50,419 bases of DNA, taken from positions 1 to 50,419 of the forward strand of contig CAMGFA010000008.1 in assembly GCA_946055165.1 (NCBI GenBank), read 5' to 3'. The first letter of the stretch is position 1, and every line of letters starts with the position of its first letter. Below are positions 1-8,401 of the stretch, piece after piece. The position numbers and the translations under genes are program-made. The DNA is from an uncultured Bacteroidales bacterium. GTDB taxonomy: Bacteria > Bacteroidota > Bacteroidia > Bacteroidales > UBA932. The notes under the pieces are model-generated. The model ran no database searches and had not been told where the DNA came from. It was given only the letters and a program-made list of their open reading frames with translations.

Positions 1-1
1 T

Positions 2-67
2 TCCTCAGGAGACGAGGTCTCTTTCGGCAAGGCCCTCAAGAACGCTTCCAACAGTGGGTGGAAATAA
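2..67 (+). CDS. 3' end of a truncated CDS, unidentified
   Basis: Frame 2 is open from the window edge and reads 21 codons (ending ASNSGWK) to a TAA at 65-67. Codon choice resembles the neighbouring genes, so this is probably the C-terminus of a plus-strand gene that begins outside the window. Too little is left to name it. Its last codon and stop lie inside a 16-bp repeat (60-75) that also spans the stop codon of the ThrE gene near 21.6 kb. Confidence 0.4.
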   Translation, partial: SSGDEVSFGKALKNASNSGWK

Positions 68-75
68 CTTTCGCC
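60..75 (-). repeat. 16-bp dispersed motif, copy A
   Basis: The minus strand reads GGCGAAAGTTATTTCC. The identical 16-mer occurs at 21446-21461 and a one-mismatch copy at 21600-21615. Here the motif covers the last lysine codon and TAA stop of the truncated gene at the window edge. Confidence 0.6.
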
Positions 76-143
76 TATGGCTTATTGCTTAGGACATGGG
101 TCAAAGGATTTTGCACGTGACCCTTATTCTGCCTCAAAAACGA

Positions 144-181
144 ATTATCTGCATCATTTTCTTAAATATGATGCAGATAAT
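144..181 (-). terminator. Rho-independent terminator of the patatin gene
   Basis: A perfect 14-bp inverted repeat (144-157 with 168-181, arm ATTATCTGCATCAT) encloses a 10-nt loop. Read on the minus strand the hairpin is followed by TTCGTTTTTG, a U-rich run. It sits 37 bp beyond the stop codon of the minus-strand patatin gene, so termination of that gene is the simplest role. No U-tract follows it on the plus strand. Confidence 0.65.
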
Positions 182-217
182 AAGCCGTTTGGGCAGAGGT
201 CTTCCAAAACGGAAAAC

Positions 218-2608
218 CTAGAAGATGTAGCCGACACTCAGGAAGGCGCCTACGGATTTGCTGTAGTCGGACCAGCCGATTTCAGCGCTCAGCGGGCCGA
301 CCATTGTATCGATGCTGTACTCGAGGGCAAGGCCGAACTTGTTCGGGTTCACCGTGGCGCCGAGCATGTCTTCGTAGCTGGTATCGGTGAAGAAAGTCTC
401 CCACATTGGGGTGTGCGCGTAGTTGACCTTTGCTGTGAGGTAGTGGTCCTCGAAGAGATTGTAGCGGAAATCGCAGCGCAGAATGAGGGAGTTCTCCACA
501 GGATAGCTGCCATAGAGGCCGGCGAAAGGCTTCTGGCCTATGAAGTCGTAATTTGCGATGGCTCCGCCTATCATCTTGTGGAAAGTAGGGTAGAGATAGA
601 ACGGAATGTCGGAGGAGTAGTCCAGACTTGCGAAATCGAAGTTCTCGCCTTCAGGGATGCCATAGCGGAAGGCATTGAGCCCGGCGTAGAGCTGAGGAAT
701 GAGACAGAGTTTGTCGTTGATGCTGAAATAGCCTGCAAGGCTCACATCAAGGCTTGTGTAAGGTCTGTATTCCATGGCACCTCCTCTGTGCTGCCAGAAA
801 TTCTGGTAGAAATTGAAGCTGCCCTTGTATCCTTCCGTGGCAAAATAGGCCTTGTCCAGATTGTCGATGTTCACGTCGAAGAAAAGACCACCCATTGCAA
901 GCGGCTTCATATTCACATCGAAGGAGTGGGTGTAGGCGAAGATGGCTCTGCGGTAGTTGGTCATCTGGGCGGCAAAACCACCCTTGAGGTCAATCCTGCG
1001 CATATGATATTCAGAAAGGTAGAGCTTGACATCGTGCCTGAGATAGCTCAGGGAGGTGGTGTGCTTGCGCCCTACCGCAAAGAGATCCGCATCCCTGTCG
1101 AGAAAATCGTAGGACAGGCATACTCTCGGCCAAACCTTCGGAACATAGGAAAGCAGCAGGGAACCCGACGGGTTGTAGGAGAACTTGAAGCTCGAAGCCA
1201 GCCTGAAGCCGCTCATCTTCTGCTCGTTTATACCGAAGCGCACACCCATCTGCATGGCATCGTGGGTATCGTAGCGGAGACTGAGGCTGAATACATTAGG
1301 CTTGGCCTCTTTGAGTTTGAAATGCACCACATAGTCGCCGTTGAGCCCGTCTTCCTCAAGCACATAGTTCACCTCGGTGAAGGCCTGGGTACCCATTATG
1401 AGCGATACGGCCTTCTCCAGGGTGCCAAGGTCGATGTACCGGCCTGTCTCAAGTCCTGTCTTTCTCATAAGCCAAGGGATGTCCTTGGAGTCCACTCCGT
1501 CGAAGACAATGTCCGAAAGAGTGAAGTATTTGCCCACTGCGCCTTTTGCTTTCTGTGCGTTGTAATACTGCTCCGGAGTGCCGTAGCGCTTGAGCATATT
1601 CTCCAATGCAATGAACTGCTCCTCATGCTCTTTGGCCTTGTCGTAGCCGCGGCCGACTATGGTTCTTATGGACTCGGGATTGAAACTCAGGGTGCCGTAG
1701 CCCGTCATGTCCGGGAGAAGGAGGATGTCGCACATTTTACGGTGCTCCATAACTCCGTTGCCGGTAACTATTTTCATAAGCTGGCTGATCTGTGAAGGCA
1801 GCGACTGCAGCATGGCCGGGTCGGTGGCCTTGTCAACGGCCAGGTTCACCCCAATGACAATGTCGGCGCCCATCTGTTTCACCACGTCCACAGGCATATT
1901 GTTCACCAGACCGCCGTCCATAAGGACTTTGCCGTCTTCGGTGAAAACAGGGCTGAAAATACCCGGAAGCGACATGCTCGCACGGATTGCCATAGGCAGG
2001 CTGCCGCTACGGTGTACCACCTCGCTGCCGTCGATGATATTGGCAGATATGCAGGCAAAAGGTATGGGGAGGGTGTCGAAGTCGAGAGAATCGGTATAGC
2101 CGACACAGAGGGCGTTGAACAGGTTGACTATATTGTAGCCGCTCACCGCGCCGCTCGGCAGGCTGTTTATCAGGGCCCGCTGGTTCTTGTTCTTCAGATT
2201 TTCCTGACTTTCAGGGTCTTGCAGCTCAAAAGGAACATTGAAGCGGTAGGCGTCCCGGATGCTCTTTTCGTTGAAGGAGATTTCGCTGCGGTCCACTCCG
2301 TCGGTAAGGTAGAAGGGCCAGTCCATTCCGGAAATCAGGGCCTCGAGTTCATCGGCGCTGTAGCCCAGGGCATAGAGGCCTCCCACTATGGAACCCATAC
2401 TGGTTCCGGCAATGTAGTCCACAGGAATGTTGTGCTCTTCGAGATAGCGGAGAACACCGATGTGAGCAGCGCCTTTTGCGCCGCCTCCGGCAAGTACAAG
2501 TCCGATTTTTGGACGGTTGTGGGCCAGACGGAAATCATCTTTGGCAGCCTCGCCAGTGTTGGGGCTGCAGATGCTGAGAATACAACTTAATAGGATACCG
2601 GATAACAT
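218..2608 (-). CDS. Patatin-like phospholipase with outer-membrane barrel domain
   Basis: This 796-residue protein has a short hydrophobic N-terminus (about residues 1-22) that looks like a signal peptide, then a patatin domain. The oxyanion motif GGGAKG is at 41-46, the nucleophile elbow GTSMG at 68-72 (Ser70), and the catalytic Asp in DGG at 231-233. The remaining ~450 residues carry POTRA-like and aromatic-rich beta-strand sequence and end in ...GYIF, typical of a BamA/TpsB-type barrel. The layout matches the PlpD/RssA-like type Vd autotransporter family: a lipid acyl hydrolase delivered to the cell surface. A -7 box TATTTTTG (2632-2639, minus) lies 23 bp before the ATG. It is divergent from trkH and followed by a strong hairpin terminator. 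The family assignment is firm; the substrate is unknown. Confidence 0.9.
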   Translation of the reverse strand: MLSGILLSCILSICSPNTGEAAKDDFRLAHNRPKIGLVLAGGGAKGAAHIGVLRYLEEHNIPVDYIAGTSMGSIVGGLYALGYSADELEALISGMDWPFYLTDGVDRSEISFNEKSIRDAYRFNVPFELQDPESQENLKNKNQRALINSLPSGAVSGYNIVNLFNALCVGYTDSLDFDTLPIPFACISANIIDGSEVVHRSGSLPMAIRASMSLPGIFSPVFTEDGKVLMDGGLVNNMPVDVVKQMGADIVIGVNLAVDKATDPAMLQSLPSQISQLMKIVTGNGVMEHRKMCDILLLPDMTGYGTLSFNPESIRTIVGRGYDKAKEHEEQFIALENMLKRYGTPEQYYNAQKAKGAVGKYFTLSDIVFDGVDSKDIPWLMRKTGLETGRYIDLGTLEKAVSLIMGTQAFTEVNYVLEEDGLNGDYVVHFKLKEAKPNVFSLSLRYDTHDAMQMGVRFGINEQKMSGFRLASSFKFSYNPSGSLLLSYVPKVWPRVCLSYDFLDRDADLFAVGRKHTTSLSYLRHDVKLYLSEYHMRRIDLKGGFAAQMTNYRRAIFAYTHSFDVNMKPLAMGGLFFDVNIDNLDKAYFATEGYKGSFNFYQNFWQHRGGAMEYRPYTSLDVSLAGYFSINDKLCLIPQLYAGLNAFRYGIPEGENFDFASLDYSSDIPFYLYPTFHKMIGGAIANYDFIGQKPFAGLYGSYPVENSLILRCDFRYNLFEDHYLTAKVNYAHTPMWETFFTDTSYEDMLGATVNPNKFGLALEYSIDTMVGPLSAEIGWSDYSKSVGAFLSVGYIF

Positions 2609-2631
2609 ATGAAAACAGTTTTATCAACTCT

Positions 2632-2639
2632 CAAAAATA
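2632..2639 (-). promoter_or_regulatory. -7 box of the patatin gene
   Basis: The minus strand reads TATTTTTG, matching the Bacteroidota TAnnTTTG -7 element, 23 bp before the patatin ATG. No good -33 element is visible at the expected distance. Confidence 0.45.
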
Positions 2640-2656
2640 CACAAAAGACTTCAATA

Positions 2657-2688
2657 TTGAAAACCTATCGATAATTTTTGTATCTTCG
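2657..2688 (+). promoter_or_regulatory. Promoter of trkH
   Basis: TTG at 2657-2659 and TATCTTCG at 2681-2688 are separated by 21 bp, a good match to the Bacteroidota -33/-7 consensus. Transcription would start around 2693-2696, only a few bases before the ATG at 2702. This argues against an upstream TTG start at 2678, which would lie within the promoter. Confidence 0.5.
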
Positions 2689-2701
2689 TGCCCGAAAAGA
2701 A

Positions 2702-4168
2702 ATGAGAAGCAAACTCGTAATTAGACTCATCGGAGTCTCCCTGCTCCTGGTCGCTGCAATGATGCTTGTAGCGTCCATTGTGGGTTTTGTCTATGGCTCG
2801 GACCCGAGCGCCGTTCCTCTTCTCTTTTCCGCCCTCATAGTGGGCATTTTCGGGGCCTTCCCTCAGATTTTTGTCCGCCACAACGGCCAGAACCACAGGA
2901 TAACCTCCCGCGAAGGCTATTATATAGTGGTAGGCTCCTGGAGTTTCGCCTGCATCTTCGGCATGATTCCCTACCTGATGTACGGCGGTGAATTCAGTTT
3001 CATCAACGCCCTCTTCGAGAGCGTATCGGGTTTCACCACCACAGGCGCATCCATATTGAACGACATAGAAGCCCTGCCCCGCGGCCTGCTTTTCTGGCGA
3101 ATGTCCACCTCCTGGATGGGCGGTATAGGAATCGTGGCCCTCTTCTCTCTCGTTCTTCCGGCCTCCAGCGGCAACGGAGCCGTGCTCACGGGTGTGGAGG
3201 TTTCCGGCATTGCCAGGGACGATGCGGCCACGCGCGAGCGCTCCCTTGTGGGGATGATGGTCACAACCTACATCTCCATGACAGTAATCCTCGCAATACT
3301 TCTCAAACTCCTCGGTCTGGGCTGGTTCGATTCCGTAACTCACGCAATGTCAACCATGTCCACCTGCGGTTTCTCCACCCGCAATGCCAGCATTGCAGCC
3401 TTTGACAGTGTGCCTGTGGAAATGCTCATAAGCCTCTTCATGTTCCTTGCCAGCGTGAACTTCTGCCTCATATACTCCATCTTCACCCGCAACAAGCAGC
3501 GCAACGTGTTCCAGTCGGAAGTGGCACGGTCCTACTTTTTCTGCGTGCTCGCCTGCGTGCTTTTAGTTGGACTGAACCTCTTTTTCCACAAGAGTTACGG
3601 CAGCTTCGGAGAGTGCCTGCGCCGTTCAGTATTCCAGGTCTGCTCCATTTGCAGCACCACCGGTTTTGCTACGGCCGATACCAACATCTGGCCTGCTACA
3701 AGCATCCTGATTCTGATATTCTGCTCCTTCGTCTGCGGCTGTTCCGGTTCCACTTCCGGAGGTATGAAATTCGACCGCCTGCATGTGGCCTACAAATCCA
3801 TCAAGAACAAACTCGCCAGTCTGTCCAATCCCAATCAGGTGAATATCATAAAGATAGAAGGCCGTCCGATAAGCGAGGCAAGAGTGTCCGATTCCAAGAC
3901 CTATATCATTTTCTATGTGCTTCTCGTGATTGTCGGGGCAATATGGAATACTCTTTGGGGTCTGGACCTGCAGACGGCTTTTTCGGCATCGTTTGCCTGT
4001 GTGGGCAATGTGGGTCCGGGTTTCGGGGAGGTGGGCTCCGTATGCAATTATTCCTCTCTTCCGGGAATTGTCAAATTCAGCTCCAGCCTTCTTATGCTTC
4101 TGGGACGTCTCGAGATGTTCTCCCTGCTTTTCGTGCTGGGCATCTATCCTCGTAAAAAGAAAATCTGA
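2702..4168 (+). CDS. trkH: TrkH-type potassium uptake channel subunit
   Basis: This 488-residue, strongly hydrophobic inner-membrane protein has the TrkH/KtrB fold of four M1-P-M2 repeats. Pore-loop filter segments are visible: SGFTTTGASI, MSTCGFSTRN, CSTTGFATAD and CVGNVGPGFG. It moves K+ (with H+ or Na+) into the cell and normally works with a cytosolic TrkA subunit, which is not in this window. The ATG at 2702 is chosen over a TTG at 2678 because the promoter overlaps that region. The stop TGA shares one base with the ATG of the next gene (TGATG), so the two are translationally coupled. Confidence 0.93.
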   Translation: MRSKLVIRLIGVSLLLVAAMMLVASIVGFVYGSDPSAVPLLFSALIVGIFGAFPQIFVRHNGQNHRITSREGYYIVVGSWSFACIFGMIPYLMYGGEFSFINALFESVSGFTTTGASILNDIEALPRGLLFWRMSTSWMGGIGIVALFSLVLPASSGNGAVLTGVEVSGIARDDAATRERSLVGMMVTTYISMTVILAILLKLLGLGWFDSVTHAMSTMSTCGFSTRNASIAAFDSVPVEMLISLFMFLASVNFCLIYSIFTRNKQRNVFQSEVARSYFFCVLACVLLVGLNLFFHKSYGSFGECLRRSVFQVCSICSTTGFATADTNIWPATSILILIFCSFVCGCSGSTSGGMKFDRLHVAYKSIKNKLASLSNPNQVNIIKIEGRPISEARVSDSKTYIIFYVLLVIVGAIWNTLWGLDLQTAFSASFACVGNVGPGFGEVGSVCNYSSLPGIVKFSSSLLMLLGRLEMFSLLFVLGIYPRKKKI

Positions 4169-5040
4169 TGGACATAAATACAGTTTTGGATATTATCTTT
4201 GAAGCCTTTGGCGAGTCATTGGAGGTCTGCATTTTCGTGATGCTCATGATGAGTATCATCGAGGCCCTCAATATAGAGTCGCACGGACGCATTTTCAACC
4301 GCATACGCTCCAGCAAAGTGGGCCGTGTGGGCCTCGGGGCCCTTATCGGTGCCATCCCCGGCTGTATGGGCGGATATGTGGTCACCTCCCTTTACAACCA
4401 CGGGCTGCTGAGTTTCGGCGCCCTTGCCGCCATGATGATTGCAGCCAGCGGCGACGAGGCCTTCGTGATGCTGGCAAGTTTCCCGAAGACAGCCATTCCT
4501 CTCATTCTCTGCCTGAGTCTTCTGGCTTTCGGAGTAGGCCTGGCGGTCGATGCCCTCAAAATCAAGCCCCGCCACCGCAGCCATCAGTGCGGCGATATCG
4601 ATGTCGAGCCAGATATCGACGGGCAGCATTGCAAGCACCACAAGGGTTTGAAGGCTTTTCTCAAGGAGAATATCTGGAAGCATGTAATCAAGAAGCACCT
4701 TCCGAGAGTCTTTGCCTGGACCTTCGGCGTTCTTGTAGTCATAGGAGTGTTGGAAAATTTTGTGGATGTGAGCCAGTGGATCAATTCCAATGTCTTTTTG
4801 ATGATAGTCCTGGCCGCTTTGGTAGGGCTCATTCCCGAATCGGGCCCGCATCTGCTTTTTGTCACACTCTTTGCCAGCGGAACTCTGCCGCTGCCGGTGC
4901 TCATTGCAAGCTGCATATCGCAGGACGGCCACGCCAGCCTGCCTCTTCTTGCCGAAAACAAAGTCAGTTTCCTGCTCGGAAAAGCTGTAGGTCTGGTCGT
5001 GGCCGTCGCTGTGGGAAGTTTGGCTATGCTTTTCTGCTAG
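4168..5040 (+). CDS. Predicted 10-TM heavy-metal exporter (ArsP_2 / DUF2899 type)
   Basis: This 290-residue inner-membrane protein has an internal duplication. Each half carries a long hydrophobic block with a matching motif: IPGCMGG followed by ASGDEAF in the first half, IPESGPH followed by SQDGHAS in the second. A hydrophilic loop at about residues 131-160 is rich in His, Cys and Asp and could bind metal. The pattern fits the putative 10TMS heavy-metal exporter / 'putative manganese transporter' family; the actual ion cannot be read from sequence. It is coupled to trkH by a one-base overlap. Its TAG stop shares the palindrome CTAG with the stop of the convergent slyD gene, whose Cys/His-rich tail suggests a shared metal theme. 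Confidence 0.75.
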   Translation: MDINTVLDIIFEAFGESLEVCIFVMLMMSIIEALNIESHGRIFNRIRSSKVGRVGLGALIGAIPGCMGGYVVTSLYNHGLLSFGALAAMMIAASGDEAFVMLASFPKTAIPLILCLSLLAFGVGLAVDALKIKPRHRSHQCGDIDVEPDIDGQHCKHHKGLKAFLKENIWKHVIKKHLPRVFAWTFGVLVVIGVLENFVDVSQWINSNVFLMIVLAALVGLIPESGPHLLFVTLFASGTLPLPVLIASCISQDGHASLPLLAENKVSFLLGKAVGLVVAVAVGSLAMLFC

Positions 5041-5636
5041 CAATTGCAGCCTTCCGAGCCGCAATGGCAGTCTTCCGATCCGCAATTGCCTTCACAGGCA
5101 CAATCTCCCTCACATCCGCCCTCGCCTGAGTGGCAGCCGCCTTCCTTGCCGCAGTGGCATTTCCTCTGGAGCCCGTTGAGAAGTTCGTCTTCTGTAGCTT
5201 CACGCACATCCTCCACCTTGCCGGTGAAATGCAGAGTCTTGCCTGCCATAGGGTGGTTGAAGTCCATAAGCACAGAGTTCTCCTTCACCTCGTGTACGGT
5301 TCCCTGAACCACTCCGCCTTCGGAATTGAGCATAGGAATAACCCTGCCCGGTACAAGGAGGTCGCTGCGCACTACTCCGTCGAGCATGAAGGCCTCGAGA
5401 GGCAGCTCGAAAATGTAGTCGCTGCTGTAAACGCCATAGCCTTCTTCCGGAGAGAGCGTAAATTCAAACTCTTCTCCCGGCTCTTTGCCATTAACTTCTT
5501 CTTCGAAACGCGGCAGGAGCATTCCCGTGCCGTGAATGTACTGTAATGGACGCTCTGCATCGGCCTTGTCGGCGATGGCTCCGTCCACTGTGAGCTGGTA
5601 GCTGAGTGCCACCACTTTGTTCTGTTCAATCTTCAT
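5037..5636 (-). CDS. slyD: SlyD-type FKBP peptidyl-prolyl isomerase with Cys-rich tail
   Basis: This 199-residue protein has an FKBP domain with the SlyD insert-in-flap arrangement: Y-x-x-G-type entry near residues 33-40, an acidic strand with LSPEEGYG (61-68), and the signature MDFNHPMAGKTL (124-135). Such proteins isomerise Xaa-Pro bonds, chaperone clients and deliver metal. The last 40 residues contain 11 Cys and 3 His among Gly, Glu and Ser, a likely soft-metal chelating tail. It is the last gene of the minus operon, 15 bp after pmbA, and its stop overlaps the stop of the convergent metal exporter. Confidence 0.88.
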   Translation of the reverse strand: MKIEQNKVVALSYQLTVDGAIADKADAERPLQYIHGTGMLLPRFEEEVNGKEPGEEFEFTLSPEEGYGVYSSDYIFELPLEAFMLDGVVRSDLLVPGRVIPMLNSEGGVVQGTVHEVKENSVLMDFNHPMAGKTLHFTGKVEDVREATEDELLNGLQRKCHCGKEGGCHSGEGGCEGDCACEGNCGSEDCHCGSEGCNC

Positions 5637-5651
5637 ATCTGTAATATTGGT

Positions 5652-6989
5652 TTATAATCCGCTGAAATCCACGCCTTCAAATGCAAGGCTCGGAACAAGT
5701 TTGCTCTGGTCGCTGCGGGTATCGCTTCCCGCATAGAGCAGTTTGCAGAAAAGTTCCTTCATGTTGCCTGTAATGAGCATTTCGCTCACCGGAGCCTTGA
5801 TCTCACCATTTTCGAAGAGGAAACCTTCCACTCCGTAGGAGAAATCGCCTGTGGCGCTGTTGCAGTTGCCCCCGTTGAAGCCGGTGACCAGAATTCCGCT
5901 GCCGCATCGTCCGATGATAGCCCTGCAGTCGAGACCTTCTTCGGGCCAGGCTTTCAGAAGAGGCCTTACGGCATCTTCCACGCTTGGCTCAAGACCTGTC
6001 TTGTTGGCGATATATGTGTTTATGAAATATTGTTTTATTACTCCGTTTTCAATGATCGGACCCTCCTTTGTAGCAACACCTTCGCTGTCGAAGAGTCTCG
6101 AGCCCGATTCCCCTTTCCTGTGACATACCTCATACACGCTCAGGGCAGGGGAGAAGAGCTGTTTGCCCAGGCTGTCGGTGAGGAAACTGTTGTTCTGTTG
6201 CAGCGCATAGCCTCCAAGAGCATTGAGCAGGGGAGTGAGCAGTTTGGAGGCCACGTCCCTGTGTACCACCATGTTATAACGTCCGCTTGAGGCAGCTTTG
6301 GCTCCGAGCTGGGCCACGGCTTTTTCAAGCGCCTTCCCGGCTATGTCTTCGGTGTGCAGATCTTTCAGCATCGGTCTGGCAATCCATTCGTAATTGGAGG
6401 TCTTCTGCCCCTCGGGACCCTGCACGGTCACATTGGAGGCGTATTCGAAAGACGTTTCCAGATGGCGGCACCAGAGCCCCCTGCTGTCCAGGCTGATGTT
6501 GTCGAATTCGGAGTCGCTGTACTGGGCTTCTTCCGATACTATGCTGTAGTCTTTTGTGTTTTCTGCCTTGAGGCAGTTTTTCAATGCGATTTCCAGCCTG
6601 CGGTCCATATCCATAAGGGGGAAAGTGTCGTCGTAGAGTCCCATTTCCCGGCCGTTTGTGGCGCACTTGCAGCAGCGCTCAGGCTCGGGCAGCTGCCGTG
6701 CGGAATCGGGCTCCATCACTCTGGTGAGGGATATGGCCTTGACTATGAAGTCTTTGAGATCCTGCTCCTCGAGCCTGTTGGTGGAGAAGCTGGCAAAGCG
6801 CCCGTCCACAAAGAGCTGTAGGCTCATGCTCCTGTCCAGACTGTGGCTCACATTGTCCACAGCTCCATTGAGGGTGTTGATGAGATTGCTTTCGCTCTTG
6901 AACAGGTTGAGTCTGCAATCCTGGGCACCCTGCTCTTTGGCAAATTCCACGCAAAGTTTTGCGAGGCGTATTTCTTCATTGTCTATCAT
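5652..6989 (-). CDS. pmbA: TldE/PmbA, partner of TldD metalloprotease
   Basis: This 445-residue protein belongs to the TldD/PmbA (U62) family and lacks the HExxxH motif found in the TldD gene just upstream, as expected for the TldE subunit. TldD/TldE form a cytosolic heterodimer that degrades unfolded or modified peptides and in some bacteria processes microcin or CcdA antitoxin. The glycine-rich C-terminal segments (FSYGVEGFLFENGEI, MLITGN) are family hallmarks. The start at 6989 (MIDNEEIRLAK) is chosen because its ATG overlaps the tldD stop (ATGA); an in-frame upstream start at 7037 would lie deep inside tldD. Confidence 0.9.
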   Translation of the reverse strand: MIDNEEIRLAKLCVEFAKEQGAQDCRLNLFKSESNLINTLNGAVDNVSHSLDRSMSLQLFVDGRFASFSTNRLEEQDLKDFIVKAISLTRVMEPDSARQLPEPERCCKCATNGREMGLYDDTFPLMDMDRRLEIALKNCLKAENTKDYSIVSEEAQYSDSEFDNISLDSRGLWCRHLETSFEYASNVTVQGPEGQKTSNYEWIARPMLKDLHTEDIAGKALEKAVAQLGAKAASSGRYNMVVHRDVASKLLTPLLNALGGYALQQNNSFLTDSLGKQLFSPALSVYEVCHRKGESGSRLFDSEGVATKEGPIIENGVIKQYFINTYIANKTGLEPSVEDAVRPLLKAWPEEGLDCRAIIGRCGSGILVTGFNGGNCNSATGDFSYGVEGFLFENGEIKAPVSEMLITGNMKELFCKLLYAGSDTRSDQSKLVPSLAFEGVDFSGL

Positions 6990-8401
6990 TGTCCTCCTAC
7001 TGTGAGATTGTTGATTAAAAGAGAAGGGGTGCCGCAACTTACCGGCACGCTCTGCCCCTTGCCGCAGGTCCAGCGGCCTGTGTCTATTACAAGGTCGGAG
7101 GCCACTGCCTCTATTCCCGCCAGAGCCTTAGGGCCGTTGCCTATAATGTTGAGGTCTTTTATCGGGCGGGTAAGACGCCCGTTTTCAATCAGATAGCCCC
7201 CTCTTACATAGAAGGTGAAGTCGCCCGTCTCAATCTGCACCTCTCCGTTGGAGAATTCATCCACATAGATGCCGTTCCCTGCCAGATGGATGAGGTCTTC
7301 GAGGCTTCCTTTTTCTGCGCTTTCCATATAGGTGGTGCGCATACGGGGGATGGGGAAGTTCCTGAAGCATTCCCTGCGTCCGTTTCCGGTCGATGCCAGG
7401 CCGTAGCAGGAGGCGCTAATGCGGTCGTGCAGGTAGGATGTGAGCACCCCGTCCTGCACCATATAGGTCTTCTGCCCCGGAGTGAGTTCATCGTCCCAGT
7501 TGCAGCTGCCCCTGAGGAAGGGGATGGTGGCATCGTCCACTATATTTATCCCTTTGCGGCAGATCTGCTGCCCCATCTTGTCGCAGAAGATGCTCTGTCC
7601 CTTGCGGTTGAAATCAGCTTCGAAAGCGTGGCCCATAGCTTCGTGCAAGAGAATGCCCGATGCGCCCGCGGCCATTACCACGTTCATCTGGCCGCCTGCC
7701 GGTCTGCCGGCTTCGAAGCCCCGGTCGATGTTCCTGCAGATAGTGTCGGAAAGCTCGAGGATGAGGGCATCGTCAAAGAATTCGAGACCCTGGCGCAGGC
7801 TTTTGGATGCAGTGCGCACCTGTCTCTGGCCGTTCTGCTCTATTATTGCGCTCAAGTTGAGGGAGCACAAGGGCCTCAAGTCTTCTGCACTCTGGCCCAG
7901 AGAGTTGTACATATAGATTTCGCTCAGGCTGTACGATGCTGTGGCCATGAGTTTGACGATTCTGCTTTCGCGGCGGCGAAGGCTGCTGTCGAGTTTTTGC
8001 AGCAGTTCCACGAAGCGGCTGCTTTGGGCCAGCCGCAAATCCTGCTGCATGGGGTAGAAACCCTTGTTGCGAGGGCAGTCGGCTTCTATCTGTATGGGCT
8101 TGTCTTTCAAACTGCTGCACAGGGCAATGGCGCCGGCAGCATCGGCCGCTTTGCAGAGGGACTCGTAGTCCGTGCTCTCGCTGTAGGCATAGCCTGTGCG
8201 CTCTCCGCAAAGGACCCTGATTCCGCAGCCGTAGTCGCGGTGGAAGCCGCCGCTGCTCACTTTGGAGTCCTTGAGGGAGATGGTCCAGATGCTGGAATTT
8301 TCGAAAAAGAGGTCGCAGTAATTGCCTCCCTTACGCAATGCCCTGCCTGTCAGTTTCTCCAGGGTTTGAGTCGGGATAGCAAATGTTTCTGATGCACTCA
8401 T
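6986..8401 (-). CDS. tldD: TldD metalloprotease
   Basis: This 471-residue protein carries the zinc-binding motif HEAMGH (residues 253-258, HExxxH) in the conserved context GILLHEAMGHAFEAD. It ends with the family's FYVRGGYLIENG / IIGNG segments. It is the catalytic partner of TldE/PmbA, which follows with a 4-bp overlap. Its first 71 bp overlap the 3' end of the zeta-like kinase gene. No later Met gives a sensible start, since the family's conserved N-terminal strand (GGNYCDLFFE, about residues 25-34) begins soon after, so the overlap appears real. Confidence 0.93.
   Translation of the reverse strand: MSASETFAIPTQTLEKLTGRALRKGGNYCDLFFENSSIWTISLKDSKVSSGGFHRDYGCGIRVLCGERTGYAYSESTDYESLCKAADAAGAIALCSSLKDKPIQIEADCPRNKGFYPMQQDLRLAQSSRFVELLQKLDSSLRRRESRIVKLMATASYSLSEIYMYNSLGQSAEDLRPLCSLNLSAIIEQNGQRQVRTASKSLRQGLEFFDDALILELSDTICRNIDRGFEAGRPAGGQMNVVMAAGASGILLHEAMGHAFEADFNRKGQSIFCDKMGQQICRKGINIVDDATIPFLRGSCNWDDELTPGQKTYMVQDGVLTSYLHDRISASCYGLASTGNGRRECFRNFPIPRMRTTYMESAEKGSLEDLIHLAGNGIYVDEFSNGEVQIETGDFTFYVRGGYLIENGRLTRPIKDLNIIGNGPKALAGIEAVASDLVIDTGRWTCGKGQSVPVSCGTPSLLINNLTVGGQ

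Noticed and set aside
2678..2701. TTG start for trkH adding eight residues
   Set aside because: It overlaps the predicted -7 element and the ATG at 2702 gives the normal family N-terminus.
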